The notes under the pieces are model-generated. The model did no database searches and was not told the origin of the DNA. It was given only the letters and a program-made list of their open reading frames with translations. A stretch of DNA of 64,000 nucleotides from PALSA-188 sp963720075 (GTDB lineage: Bacteria > Acidobacteriota > Terriglobia > Terriglobales > Acidobacteriaceae): positions 372,001 through 436,000 of the forward strand of contig CAVREG010000016.1 of the NCBI GenBank assembly GCA_963720075.1. The letters are read 5' to 3'. Of the stretch, positions 44,156 to 53,342 are shown in pieces. A program made the position numbers and the translations under genes. How positions within the stretch are numbered: position 1 is the first letter of the stretch; every line of letters begins with the position of its first letter.

Positions 44156-44602
44156 ATGACCGAACAACGAGTCTCTTATACGCTCGATTCGACGCTCGAG
44201 ACAGTTGATAGCGCGGAGCAAACGGCAAGCCGTATCGCGGCGGAAAGCGGCTTTGGGGAAGATGAAGTAATGCAGATTTCCATGGCCGTCCGCGAAGTGG
44301 TTGTCAATGCTGTGCTTCATGGAAACGCTTATGATCCCGGGAAAAAAGTGAGCTTGGATTTTGAGACCACTGGCAACGATTTGGTCATCACGGTTCGCGA
44401 TCAAGGAAAAGGGTTGGATCCGGCAAAGATTCCGGACCCCCTATCTCCCGATAATCTTTTGAAGACATCAGGCCGCGGTATTTTTTTAATCCGCTCGTTC
44501 ATGGACGAGGTGGAAATTCACCCCTCCCACACGGGCACCGAAATCAAACTTGTTAAACACGGTCGCGGATCAGCCGCGGGCGGTAAGGAGGATTCCCAGT
44601 GA
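44156..44602 (+). CDS. RsbW-like anti-sigma factor / Ser protein kinase
   Basis: 148 residues, an HATPase_c_2-type GHKL domain. N box REVVVNAVLHGNAYD (Asn51 binds magnesium), G1 box RDQGKGLDPAKIPDP near residue 80 and G2 box KTSGRGIFLIRSFMD near 105. Such proteins hold a sigma factor or partner inactive and phosphorylate a STAS antagonist. Its end overlaps the STAS gene by four bases, so the two are coupled and form a partner-switching pair. The sigma factor itself is not in the window. Confidence 0.87.
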   Translation: MTEQRVSYTLDSTLETVDSAEQTASRIAAESGFGEDEVMQISMAVREVVVNAVLHGNAYDPGKKVSLDFETTGNDLVITVRDQGKGLDPAKIPDPLSPDNLLKTSGRGIFLIRSFMDEVEIHPSHTGTEIKLVKHGRGSAAGGKEDSQ

Positions 44603-44943
44603 ACTTTAAGACCAGTATTCGTCAGGTGGATGGCGTGACCATCGTCGATTGCAGCGGGCGTATCACTCTAGGCGAAGGCAGCGTGACGCTCCGTGACGCT
44701 GTGCGTGAATTGCTTTCCAAAGGCCAGAAGAAGATTCTGCTGAATCTTGGCGACGTCAATTACATTGACAGCTCCGGCATCGGCGAGCTTGTAAGCGCAT
44801 TTACCACAGTGCGAAACCAAGGCGGAGATCTCAAGTTGCTCAATCTGACCAAGAAGGTCCACGATCTGCTACAGATCACCAAACTTTATACGGTCTTCGA
44901 CGTGAAAGACGACGAAGCTGTGGCCGTTAAGTCGTTCAGTTGA
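44599..44943 (+). CDS. STAS-domain anti-anti-sigma factor (SpoIIAA/RsbV-like)
   Basis: 114 residues, a single STAS domain with the alternating strand-helix pattern (IRQVDGVTIVDCSGRITLGEG to VNYIDSSGIGELVSAF). The serine pair at 58-59 holds the site normally phosphorylated by the partner kinase; by comparison with SpoIIAA, Ser59 is likeliest. The unphosphorylated form frees the sigma factor. Translationally coupled to the RsbW-like gene. Confidence 0.9.
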   Translation: MNFKTSIRQVDGVTIVDCSGRITLGEGSVTLRDAVRELLSKGQKKILLNLGDVNYIDSSGIGELVSAFTTVRNQGGDLKLLNLTKKVHDLLQITKLYTVFDVKDDEAVAVKSFS

Positions 44944-44975
44944 CCTACTTCTTTCCTCCTGATGCGGGCGTTAAG

Positions 44976-44997
44976 GGCCGGGCTTCGCGATCCGGCC
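44976..44997 (+). terminator. Possible terminator-like hairpin after the STAS gene
   Basis: GGCCGG (44976-44981) pairs with CCGGCC (44992-44997) across a 10-base loop, 35 bases after the stop at 44943. No T-run follows, so it is uncertain. Confidence 0.35.
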
Positions 44998-45117
44998 TGT
45001 GACGCCGTTCTATTCCGGGAAATTTCCGAAATTTTCTTCACAACTTCCATTCGCCGCTGAGAGCTAGCCCTACAATTCTTTCGAGCCGCTTACTAGAAAG
45101 TGGCTGGAGGGTTTCAT

Positions 45118-45636
45118 ATGAACACCAGATTTGCCGCAGTTAAACTGATGCTGACCATTTTAATTCCCTCTATTTCCTATGCAGGATGCGTGCCTTTTAC
45201 CCAGGCCCGGAAGCATATTGGGGAAACGCAATGCGTCAAAGGGAAAGTCCTTCGTGTGGATGACCCCAAACCGGGATTGGCAAGCTTAAGTTTTTGCAAG
45301 GACCAAGGGAAGTGTGCATTCACGGCACTGGTTTCCTCCACAGACAGGAAGAGCATCGCGAGCCTGCACGAGTTGCGGGGGAAGACGGTAAAGATTTATG
45401 GGCTGTTGAAAGAATCGAATGGGAATGCACAGATTGTTTTGCAGGATCCCCGGCAATTGCTTTCCCAGGACGTAGCGATGCCTTCGTTTATGAAAACTTA
45501 CGATGTTGAAGAACGCGGGCATTACAGTGCCGGAACATCGTATGCGACCAGGACGAAGCGGGTTTACACCAAGAAACAGACGGCAACGGGGTCAATTAAT
45601 ATCCCCGGCGATGCGGAATCTTCAGACGACCAATAG
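45118..45636 (+). CDS. Exported OB-fold-like hypothetical protein
   Basis: 172 residues from the ATG at 45118, with GGAGGG upstream. Signal peptide (about 1-22, cleaved near SYAGC). The mature part shows a small barrel pattern: strands around ETQCVKGKVLRV, LASLSFCKDQG, CAFTALVSS, then GKTVKIYGLLKES and AQIVLQDPRQL, the pattern of periplasmic OB-fold proteins. Four cysteines could form two disulphides. The tail is Thr/Ser-rich and disordered. No specific family recognised. Confidence 0.55.
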   Translation: MNTRFAAVKLMLTILIPSISYAGCVPFTQARKHIGETQCVKGKVLRVDDPKPGLASLSFCKDQGKCAFTALVSSTDRKSIASLHELRGKTVKIYGLLKESNGNAQIVLQDPRQLLSQDVAMPSFMKTYDVEERGHYSAGTSYATRTKRVYTKKQTATGSINIPGDAESSDDQ

Positions 45637-45744
45637 CTGATTAGTTACGTTCTATGATTCGATAATAGGTGTGAGGTTTTTCGGGAACGTTGTGAAGCTG
45701 GCTTCACCTTACTCAGATTTTCTATTAAAGTGAGGAGAAGTAGA

Positions 45745-46569
45745 ATGCACAGCGTCTCACAGACCGCCCGATGGGTCGCGGCACAGAGGGCACGCGAATC
45801 GGAGCGATCCGATAGATTGTTCCTGGATCCTCTTGCCAGCATCCTGGCCGAAGACGAAGGCCACGAAGCCTTGCGCATCTCGGAGAAGCTCAATCCCCGT
45901 TACAAATCAACCGCGGACTACATTGCAACGCGCACTCGATTTCTGGATGAATTCGTCATTCACGGAAATAAGAAAGGCACGCGCCAAGTTGTCATTGTCG
46001 CTGCCGGGATGGATGCTCGTGCCTATCGTTTACCATGGCAGGATTGCACAACTTTGTATGAACTTGATTTTCCCGAGTTGCTGGATTCAAAAGAACAAAT
46101 ACTGAAGCAGCAGGAGAGAGCCGCGCAGTGTCACCGAATCACATTGGGTACTGATTTGAAAAGCGAATGGGGACGGCCGCTTATTGAAGCTGGTTTCTCG
46201 CCCGAGCAGCCCTCGCTATGGTTGGTCGAAGGTCTCCTTTACTATCTAGACGAAGAGGCGGTTGATGGCATTCTGCGGCGGATCGCTCCGCTCGCCGCGC
46301 CGGGTAGCCAGCTTTCTGCCGACCTGGTAAGTCAATCGTGTTTAAAGAGTCCGTGGATGAAAGAATCCCTTGAGGCTATGAAAAAAAATGGCATGAGATG
46401 GCACTTTGGAAGCGACGATCCCTCGTCACTCTTCGCTCGGCATGGATGGGAAGCTGAAATAAAAAAACCGGACGTGGAGGCGGCCAAATACGACCCGGAG
46501 CGCTTTCCGCTGTCAGCCAATCCTCAACTTCAATTGCCACCGATGTTTTTTGTTGTGGCATCACGCTAG
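45745..46569 (+). CDS. SAM-dependent O-methyltransferase, leucine carboxyl methyltransferase type
   Basis: 274 residues from the ATG at 45745, with GAGGAGA upstream. Family pattern: TARWVAAQRARESERSDRLFLDPLA near residue 10, YIATRTRFLDEFV near 58, the SAM loop VVIVAAGMDARAYRL near 87 with YELDFPELLDSK, and EGLLYYLDEEAV near 160. Members methylate carboxylates or hydroxyls of lipids and polyketides. It lies beside the convergent glycosyltransferase and could act on the same lipid, which is inference. Confidence 0.8.
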   Translation: MHSVSQTARWVAAQRARESERSDRLFLDPLASILAEDEGHEALRISEKLNPRYKSTADYIATRTRFLDEFVIHGNKKGTRQVVIVAAGMDARAYRLPWQDCTTLYELDFPELLDSKEQILKQQERAAQCHRITLGTDLKSEWGRPLIEAGFSPEQPSLWLVEGLLYYLDEEAVDGILRRIAPLAAPGSQLSADLVSQSCLKSPWMKESLEAMKKNGMRWHFGSDDPSSLFARHGWEAEIKKPDVEAAKYDPERFPLSANPQLQLPPMFFVVASR

Positions 46570-46583
46570 CGGCACGATGCTTT

Positions 46584-47759
46584 CTAGACCAATCCCTTTC
46601 TCAACTCAGCAAGGGAGTATTTGGTCCCTCGCCAAATGACCCCATCCTGCCGAAGTGCTAAGAGCATAGAGCGCAGCATGGTGTACGCGAACAATATGGT
46701 GCTGATTGGATGCAGGAGAAAATAGTATGCGGGTACCGCCGACTTCCAGGACATTCCGACATAGATCGAGAACATGGAAAACAGTGCGATAGCATATGGG
46801 ACTTTCGCAAGTCCATGCGCGAACATCACGCCGATGAAGGGCAGCAGATTCAGCAACAAAAGAGCGGCCACCGAGAGCAATACTCGCGGCCATTGAAACG
46901 ATAGAATCGCAAAAGAATTCTTAGTCAGATTATTTACTACTCCCATGGCACCCTTTGCCCATCGGATAGTGATCAAGTCATTCCCAAAAACATTGCGTTG
47001 GCGGTATCCAGACTCTTTAACGATCTTTCCCAGTTTCATGTCGTCGAGCACTTCGAAGCGAAGTGCCTTGTAGGTTCCGATTCCTTCGTAAACCTCACGG
47101 CGAATCAAATTGAAGGCCCCCACTCCCATGTGGTCTTTGGTTTTGGGGTCGGCAACTTTCCAGGGACGGTGCCCGAAGACGAACAGCGTCTGGAAAAAAG
47201 CGATCATCATTTTCTCTCCGGGCTGCTTCATGATCATGCGGGGAAACACGACAACATGGTCAGCCTTCTCAGACTCGGCATACCCAAGTGCTCTACGAAC
47301 TGAATCCGGCTTGAAGAGAACATCGGCGTCGGTGAACAAAAGCCAGTCGCCTTTGGCTTGCGACGCAGCGGTCCACATCGCGTGTGCTTTGCCAAGCCAG
47401 CCTTCAGGCAGTTTCTCGATGTGAATCACTTTCAGTCGGGCTTGAGCGTTCGCTTTTGCGAGCACGGAATCCATCACTTCGCCGGTCTGGTCGGTGGAAC
47501 GATCATTGACCGCGATGATCTCGTACTGCGGATAATCCAGTGCAAGCAGCTGAGTTAGAGTTTGCGCAATGTCTTCCTGTTCGTTGCAAGCAGGGACGAT
47601 AATGCTCACGCAAGGGGCGGATTCGGGAGTTTTGGGAACACGGTCCCATTCAGGCAGCGATATATCAGCGATTTTCCGCATCCCGAAGCCTGCCGCGATC
47701 AGACGCGATAACCAGGCCAGTCCCAGGATGCAGCCGGGGATCCAGTGGAAATAATTCAT
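46584..47759 (-). CDS. Membrane glycosyltransferase family 2 (CrtQ/HpnB-like)
   Basis: 391 residues. A short N-terminal helix (5-25) precedes the GT-A domain: VSIIVPACNEQEDIAQTL near residue 50, EIIAVNDRSTDQTG with the nucleotide-binding Asp, the DWLLFTDADVLF DxD motif near 140 and EVLDDMKLGKIV near 235. Three to four C-terminal helices (about 285-370) follow. Layout and length suit glycosyltransferases that act on carotenoids or hopanoids. It is coupled by a four-base overlap to an MFS transporter and lies 6 kb before the hopanoid genes; a hopanoid link is inference. Confidence 0.7.
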   Translation of the reverse strand: MNYFHWIPGCILGLAWLSRLIAAGFGMRKIADISLPEWDRVPKTPESAPCVSIIVPACNEQEDIAQTLTQLLALDYPQYEIIAVNDRSTDQTGEVMDSVLAKANAQARLKVIHIEKLPEGWLGKAHAMWTAASQAKGDWLLFTDADVLFKPDSVRRALGYAESEKADHVVVFPRMIMKQPGEKMMIAFFQTLFVFGHRPWKVADPKTKDHMGVGAFNLIRREVYEGIGTYKALRFEVLDDMKLGKIVKESGYRQRNVFGNDLITIRWAKGAMGVVNNLTKNSFAILSFQWPRVLLSVAALLLLNLLPFIGVMFAHGLAKVPYAIALFSMFSIYVGMSWKSAVPAYYFLLHPISTILFAYTMLRSMLLALRQDGVIWRGTKYSLAELRKGLV

Positions 47760-49000
47760 CCCGGCTGTTTTTGTGCGATCGCAGTATCGGTTAGCGCGGG
47801 GAGTTCAGGGGCAAATCGCATTCCGTAAAACAGTATGGCAGATGAAAGGGCCATTGCGATAATGGGCAGTATAAAAGCGGTCTGAAGCGAATGATGGTCG
47901 GCCACGTATCCCATCATGGTGGGAGAGGGCACGTCACCCAGCAGATGAAAAATGAAAATATTAACTGCAATCGCCGTAGCGCGAATGTGCGGACCCACCG
48001 CGTTGACCAGCGCAGTGTTGAGCGGCGAAGTGTTCAGCAATAGCAGAAATGCGGCGACGGCAATGGCGGGCATCATGAATCGTCCCTGGCTGAAAAGTCC
48101 GACGATCATCACAGGAACGCCGAGGCCCACGCTGATGGCGGAAACGAAGTAGTAAGAACTTTTCATTCGGGGAAGTAGCCAGTCCCCGATCCATCCGCCA
48201 GCCAAGGAGGCGATGATGCCGGCGACTACCACAATTTTTCCAAACATCAGATTGGCCGCCCCCAAACTGTAGCCGCGTGCGCTGGAAAGAAAAGTCGGCA
48301 TCCAAACTTGAATCCCGCCTAGCGAGAATGTTCCCGCAGCCATGCCCAGCGTGACCGTTAAGAACGCCGGGTTGCGGGCCAATCCCATCAACGTTCCTCG
48401 TTGCAGCGTTTCTTTTTGAGTGTCGTATTGGCCGCGAGGTGGTTCGGGGATAAATAGCAAAGCGAGGGCGAGCAGGAAGCCCGGCAATGCCGCTACGTAG
48501 AACGGATACCGCCATCCGAAATTCGGACCGAGCTTGCCTCCCAAGATATAGCCGGCAGCTGTACCTACCGGAATTGCCAGATAAAAAATGCCAAAGATGC
48601 GTCCGCGCACGTTTTCCGGGAAAAGGTCTGCCACAAGTGATGGAGCGATGGTCACGAAGGTAGCCTCGCCAATTCCAACCAGCGTGTGGCGGAGCAGTAA
48701 TTCCCAATAGGTATGGGTGACGGCTGTGAGCAGAGTCAGCCCACTCCAAAAGAATGCGCCTATCACGATGATCACCTTGCGGGAATATCTATCTGCCAAC
48801 GGGCCCGCGAATGGAGCGGCGACCATATAGAAAGCAAGAAATGCGCTGGTGAGGTAGCCAAGCTGAGTTTTGGTGAGGTGAAATTCGGTTTGCACCAACG
48901 GCTGAACCGCGAACAAAACTGAGCGGTCAATGTAATTCAACAGGTTCAGCGCTGTAAGAAGAGTAAGCGCGGTCCAAGGATAGAGTTTTCGCGCGGGCAC
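47756..49000 (-). CDS. MFS transporter, Spinster-like
   Basis: 414 residues with 12 hydrophobic segments. Early motif NYIDRSVLFAVQPLV near residue 22 is characteristic of the Spinster (sphingolipid and lysolipid transporter) branch, followed by the MFS motif GPLADRYSRKVIIVIG near 66 and VGIGEATFVTIAPSLVADL near 112. Its gene is first of a two-gene operon with the glycosyltransferase; the stop overlaps that start by four bases. Spinster homologues carry lipids, so a glycolipid carrier is a reasonable hypothesis. Confidence 0.8.
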   Translation of the reverse strand: MPARKLYPWTALTLLTALNLLNYIDRSVLFAVQPLVQTEFHLTKTQLGYLTSAFLAFYMVAAPFAGPLADRYSRKVIIVIGAFFWSGLTLLTAVTHTYWELLLRHTLVGIGEATFVTIAPSLVADLFPENVRGRIFGIFYLAIPVGTAAGYILGGKLGPNFGWRYPFYVAALPGFLLALALLFIPEPPRGQYDTQKETLQRGTLMGLARNPAFLTVTLGMAAGTFSLGGIQVWMPTFLSSARGYSLGAANLMFGKIVVVAGIIASLAGGWIGDWLLPRMKSSYYFVSAISVGLGVPVMIVGLFSQGRFMMPAIAVAAFLLLLNTSPLNTALVNAVGPHIRATAIAVNIFIFHLLGDVPSPTMMGYVADHHSLQTAFILPIIAMALSSAILFYGMRFAPELPALTDTAIAQKQPG

Positions 49001-49164
49001 GTGGCGTGGAATATAACATGCTTCTTTGCGGTCGGATCAACAGGGCGAGAAGCAGGACGCATAATGCGCAGTAGTTGATGCTTTCAACACGAGACGTTCC
49101 TGAAACTTGAATATCCGCTGTTCAAGAATGCGGAACCTCTCGTTCGAATCCCAGTTCTTAGTTC

Positions 49165-49569
49165 TCAGTTTTTTCGTTTCGGCCTCGGCCAGCGTGCCAC
49201 GACAACCGTTGAAATCCCACCCCGTGGCCTAAAGTCGCCTTTGACCTCAGCCCACACAGGTCTCGACCACTTCGCTATATCTTCTAACACCCGGTTCACG
49301 ATATTTTCCTGAAAGATTCCCAGATTGCGGTAGCAATGGAGATATTCCTTAAGGGACTTCAGCTCGAGACATTGTTTGTCTGGCATGTAACGGATGGTGA
49401 TCACGCCAAAATCGGGCAACCCAGTTTTGGGACACACCGAAGTGAATTCAGGGTCTTCGATTACGATTTCGTATCCTGGAAACTGATTGGGCCAACACTC
49501 AATTTCCGGGAACTCTGCGTCGAGACCTGATCTAGCGTGGTCGGGCGTGTACCGTGGCGACTTAGGCAT
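49165..49569 (-). CDS. queF: NADPH-dependent 7-cyano-7-deazaguanine reductase
   Basis: 134 residues, the short homodecameric type I form. The nucleophile Cys46 and Asp53 sit in EFTSVCPKTGLPDFG, and the signature CLELKSLKEYLHCYRNLG with FQENIVNRVLED follows. It reduces preQ0 to preQ1 in queuosine synthesis using NADPH. No other queuosine genes are nearby, and no preQ1 riboswitch-like hairpin was seen upstream. Divergent from the HlyD-type gene. Confidence 0.94.
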   Translation of the reverse strand: MPKSPRYTPDHARSGLDAEFPEIECWPNQFPGYEIVIEDPEFTSVCPKTGLPDFGVITIRYMPDKQCLELKSLKEYLHCYRNLGIFQENIVNRVLEDIAKWSRPVWAEVKGDFRPRGGISTVVVARWPRPKRKN

Positions 49570-49708
49570 GCTTCATTGTATCCAGCGCGACGAGCAAGTT
49601 TGCGGAAGGAAAGATGAATTTTTATCTAAGTTCGTGCATCTAATCGGTTAAGTCCGCCTTTAGAACCTGGCCGGTAGCAATGATACATTTGTGCGAACAG
49701 ATTTCTAA

Positions 49709-50959
49709 ATGGCATCTTCGCAAAACAGAAACGGATATCCAGGCGGTCGTCGCTGGCTCCTATGGTCGGTCGCGATCATAGCCGCCATAGTTCTATTGGC
49801 TTCTTTTATGTCACGGGGCGACCCGGTGCCAGTGATTGCCACGACCGTGCAGCGCAGCAATATACGGAGTTTGGTGACCACCAATGGAAAAATCGAGCCT
49901 CTCCAGAGTTTTGAAGCGCACGCTCCGATGGGCACCACAATCCAAAAACTGTTGGTTAAAGAAGGCGATTCGGTGAAGAAAGGCCAGCTTTTGGTTCAAA
50001 TGGACGACGCGCAGGCTCGCGAGCAAGCGGCTCGAGCCTTATCCGAGATGCGAACATCCGACGCGGAGACGAGCGCTATCCAAAGCGGTGGCAATCAGGA
50101 AGAGGTATTAACGCTGCAATCGGAGCTGGTAAAGGCGCGCACCGAACGGGATGCAGCATTGCGAAACCGGGACGGTTTGCGGCGTTTGCTGCAGAATAAT
50201 GCCGCCTCTTCGGGGGAAGTAAAGGCGGCGGAAGAGCAGTTGCAGCGCGCCGATGCGGACTTGAAGCTGCTGGAGCAGAAGCAGAAAGACCGTTATTCGC
50301 GTCCGGAAATCTTGCGTGTCGAGGCGCAAACTGGCCAAGCACAAAGCGCCTATCGGGCGGCCCAGGATCTTCTCAGTCAACTTAATGTACGTGCTCCGTT
50401 TGATGGAGTTGTGTATTCCCTCCCCATTCATCAAGGAGCATACGTGAATCCCGGCGATCTGATCTTGCAGGAAGCGGATTTATCGAAAGTACTGGTTCGT
50501 GCTTTTGTTGATGAGCCCGATGTCGCCCGATTGGCTCCTGGGCAGCAGATTGAGGTTACATGGGATGCGCTTCCGGGCCGCGTATGGGGCGGCACACTTA
50601 CTTCTGTGCCCGCCACTTTGAGACTTCACGGGACCCGGAACGTCGGAGAAACTACGTGCGTGGTGAACAACGATGACAGGAAATTGCTGCCTAACGTGAA
50701 TGTTGGGGTCAGCATCGTGACTGCCGAGCACAGAGATGCGCTGACCGTTCCGCGCGAAGCGATTCATCAGGATGACAGCAAGCCGTACCTCTACCAGATA
50801 CTAGACAACGAACTTCAGCGGCGTGATGTGGAGACTTCAATCTCCAACTTGACGAAGGTGGAAATTACCAGCGGTATTGCGGAAAAAGCACTCGTCGCGC
50901 TTGCCTCAACTAATTCCAAGCCCCTGCACAGCGGGCTGATTGTAAAGGTGGTTCATTAG
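49709..50959 (+). CDS. Periplasmic adaptor (HlyD/MFP family) of an efflux system
   Basis: 416 residues. One N-terminal helix (about 12-30) anchors the protein. The body has the adaptor layout: a lipoyl half-motif GKIEPLQSFEAHAPMGTTIQ near residue 58, a coiled-coil hairpin (about 105-215, rich in Ala/Glu/Gln), the second half-motif VRAPFDGVVYSLPIHQG near 230 and a beta barrel. The next gene follows after two bases. It links an inner-membrane pump to a TolC-type channel, yet no pump gene is adjacent. Confidence 0.85.
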   Translation: MASSQNRNGYPGGRRWLLWSVAIIAAIVLLASFMSRGDPVPVIATTVQRSNIRSLVTTNGKIEPLQSFEAHAPMGTTIQKLLVKEGDSVKKGQLLVQMDDAQAREQAARALSEMRTSDAETSAIQSGGNQEEVLTLQSELVKARTERDAALRNRDGLRRLLQNNAASSGEVKAAEEQLQRADADLKLLEQKQKDRYSRPEILRVEAQTGQAQSAYRAAQDLLSQLNVRAPFDGVVYSLPIHQGAYVNPGDLILQEADLSKVLVRAFVDEPDVARLAPGQQIEVTWDALPGRVWGGTLTSVPATLRLHGTRNVGETTCVVNNDDRKLLPNVNVGVSIVTAEHRDALTVPREAIHQDDSKPYLYQILDNELQRRDVETSISNLTKVEITSGIAEKALVALASTNSKPLHSGLIVKVVH

Positions 50960-50961
50960 GA

Positions 50962-51960
50962 ATGGTGTCATTCAGAAGATACTGGTTTTTTCTATCTCGC
51001 TTTGTTTTCGTTCTAATCTCGGTGCTGGTGTTGTTTGCCGTAGCTGCGATTGCTGCCGATAATCCTTCGACCTTGCTGGCGCAGGGACGAGTGGATGAGG
51101 CTATCGCATCGTTGCGACAGAAGATCAGTATTTCTCCGAACGACGCTGAGGCAGAGAATCTCTTGTGCCGGGCTTACTTTTCCCTGGGTGAATGGGATCG
51201 CGGTATTACAGCCTGTCAGAAGGCGATTAATCTAGATCCGAATAACAGCCGCTATCATCTGTGGCTGGGGCGCATCTATGGCGAAAAGGCGGACAAGTCT
51301 GGATTCTTGATCGCAGCGGGGTTGGCGACCAAGGTCAGATCGGAATTTGAATTGGCCGTACAACTGAACCCGAAGAATATAGACGCACGAACGGATTTGG
51401 CAGAGTTTTATTTGGAAGCGCCGAGCATTGTCGGCGGCGGACGGGACAAAGCTGAAGCTCAGGCCCGGACTTTGGCCGGGCTCGATCCGGGTAAAGCGCA
51501 TTGGGTCAACGGCCGCCTGGACGAAAAGAAAAAAGATTTCAGTTCCGCCGAGAAAGAATACCGGGCGGCTATTGGGGCCAGTCACGGAAGCGCGAACTCA
51601 TGGTTGAATCTGGCAATTTTTTACAGACATATAGGGCATCTTGACCAAATGGAGGCCGCAATCCAGCAGGCTGCCGCCGCGCAGATGGATTCCACCGGCG
51701 CGGTCATGGACGCTGCGGAACTATTGATCCGCACCAAACGCGATGTTCCCGAGTCCGCCCGGCTGTTGCGACAATACCTTTCTTCACAATCCACGGTCGA
51801 ACAGGCCCCAGCATTCAAAGCTCATTACTTGCTCGGAACCGTTCTGGAACAGCAGGGAAACAAGCAGGCTGCTGCCGACGAATATCGCGCAGCACTGTCG
51901 CTGGCCAAAGATTTCTTGCCCGCGCACCAGGCGCTGGATCGCGTGAATCGTTTGAATTGA
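50962..51960 (+). CDS. Tetratricopeptide-repeat protein, exported
   Basis: 332 residues. A signal peptide or anchor (about 8-30) precedes TPR-type helix pairs: DEAIASLRQKISISPNDAEA near residue 40, LGEWDRGITACQKAINLDPN near 75, SEFELAVQLNPKNIDARTDLA near 118, with later repeats near 185, 205 and 285. TPR arrays bind partner proteins. Lying between an adaptor and a TolC-type gene in one operon, it is likely a periplasmic scaffold for that efflux complex; partner unknown. Confidence 0.75.
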   Translation: MVSFRRYWFFLSRFVFVLISVLVLFAVAAIAADNPSTLLAQGRVDEAIASLRQKISISPNDAEAENLLCRAYFSLGEWDRGITACQKAINLDPNNSRYHLWLGRIYGEKADKSGFLIAAGLATKVRSEFELAVQLNPKNIDARTDLAEFYLEAPSIVGGGRDKAEAQARTLAGLDPGKAHWVNGRLDEKKKDFSSAEKEYRAAIGASHGSANSWLNLAIFYRHIGHLDQMEAAIQQAAAAQMDSTGAVMDAAELLIRTKRDVPESARLLRQYLSSQSTVEQAPAFKAHYLLGTVLEQQGNKQAAADEYRAALSLAKDFLPAHQALDRVNRLN

Positions 51961-52015
51961 GGCGGGTACATTCCAACGGCGGATTTCGAGTCTCGACCAA
52001 ATGAGGGGCATAACG

Positions 52016-53329
52016 ATGAGCCTGATTTTCTGTCGCGTGCGTTTGCTAATTCCTCTGTTTGTTTTTGTTCAAGTTTCGTCGGTGCTGCTCGCGGCCGAAC
52101 CGCTGACGCTGAAGCGCGCCGTAGAGTTGGCGACCAGCCACAGTGCCGTAGTAGGCACCAGCAAAGACGACGAGCAACGTGCCTTTGCGACCTACCTTGA
52201 AACCAGAGACCAGTTTGTGCCGCAGCTCGCGGTGGGTTCTGGTCTGGGCGCCACGTGGGGATTTCCCCTGAGCCTTGAGAACGCGGCTCCCTCGATTCTG
52301 AATGTGAATGCGCAATCGTCTTTAATCAATCCCGGGCTGCGTGAATTCAGCCGCGCCGCCAAAACGGAGTGGCAAGCGACCACGATTCAATCCAAGGATC
52401 AACGCAGCCAACTTGTCCAGGATACCGTCCTGACTTATACCGAACTTAGCAAATGGGAATCTCTGATTGATCACTTGCGCCAGGAGCAGGCTGACGCGCT
52501 GAGAATTGAAAATATAGTGGATCAGCGAATTCGTGAGGGAGTTGACGATCCGCTGGAGCGAAATCAGGCGCGGCTAACCACGGCGCAAACTCACCTCCGA
52601 GTGACTGAAGCTCAAGGCTCAATTGACGTGCTTCGCCAGCGATTGGCGCAGCTTACTGGGTTGAACGCGGCATTAATTATCACTGCGTCGGAATCCATTC
52701 CCGCTTTGCCCGAGATCAAGCCAGAGGATGATGCGCCGGCAAAAGCGGTGCAGATCAGCCCGCTGGTGCAGGCTGCCCAAGCTCACGCCTTGGCCGCTGG
52801 GTTCAGAGCGCGCGGCGAACATCGGGCAATGTGGCCTACGGTTGACTTCGCGGCACAGTATGCGCTTCTTTCCACTTTCAATAACTACGAAAACTATTTT
52901 CGGGCGGGAAGTTTTCAGCCAAACAACGCCACCGTCGGAGTCGTTATTCGCTTCCCTTTTTTCAGTCTCTCGCAACATGCTCGCGCACAGGGAGCAGAAG
53001 CAGATTTGGTTCATGCGAAAAAACAGGTGCAACTTACCAAGAATCAGGTCTCGGACGAAGCTTTGAGACTCCAGCGCACCGTGGACCAGTTGCAGGCTGC
53101 TCAGGAAGTTGCGGATATCTCCTATCAGATCGCTCAATCGAATTTGGGAGCTGTAAAAATCAGAATGGACGCCGGCACGGCGACCCTCCATGAAGCCGTG
53201 GATGCGCGAACCCAGGCGGGCGAACGTTACGACGTCCTTCAGGATGCCAATTTTCAACTGCAACGGGCCAGGATTAGTTTGTTGCGGGCCACGGGAGAGT
53301 TGGAAGCTTGGGTCGAGAGTGGAAAGTGA
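52016..53329 (+). CDS. TolC-family outer-membrane efflux protein
   Basis: 437 residues from the ATG at 52016, with GAGGGG seven bases before it; an ATG at 52001 lacks one. Signal peptide (about 1-25, cleaved near LLAAE). The OEP pattern of paired coiled-coil helices is seen (LTLKRAVELATSHSAVVG near residue 30, RNQARLTTAQTHLRVTEA near 185, YDVLQDANFQLQRARISLLRATGELE near 405) separated by short barrel strands. It forms the outer channel for the adaptor at 49709. Confidence 0.85.
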   Translation: MSLIFCRVRLLIPLFVFVQVSSVLLAAEPLTLKRAVELATSHSAVVGTSKDDEQRAFATYLETRDQFVPQLAVGSGLGATWGFPLSLENAAPSILNVNAQSSLINPGLREFSRAAKTEWQATTIQSKDQRSQLVQDTVLTYTELSKWESLIDHLRQEQADALRIENIVDQRIREGVDDPLERNQARLTTAQTHLRVTEAQGSIDVLRQRLAQLTGLNAALIITASESIPALPEIKPEDDAPAKAVQISPLVQAAQAHALAAGFRARGEHRAMWPTVDFAAQYALLSTFNNYENYFRAGSFQPNNATVGVVIRFPFFSLSQHARAQGAEADLVHAKKQVQLTKNQVSDEALRLQRTVDQLQAAQEVADISYQIAQSNLGAVKIRMDAGTATLHEAVDARTQAGERYDVLQDANFQLQRARISLLRATGELEAWVESGK

Positions 53330-53342
53330 CCAGATGCATCGG

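Noticed and set aside
49570..49708. preQ1 riboswitch upstream of queF
   Set aside because: I could not find a compact pseudoknot-like hairpin with the A-rich tail in this 139-base divergent gap.
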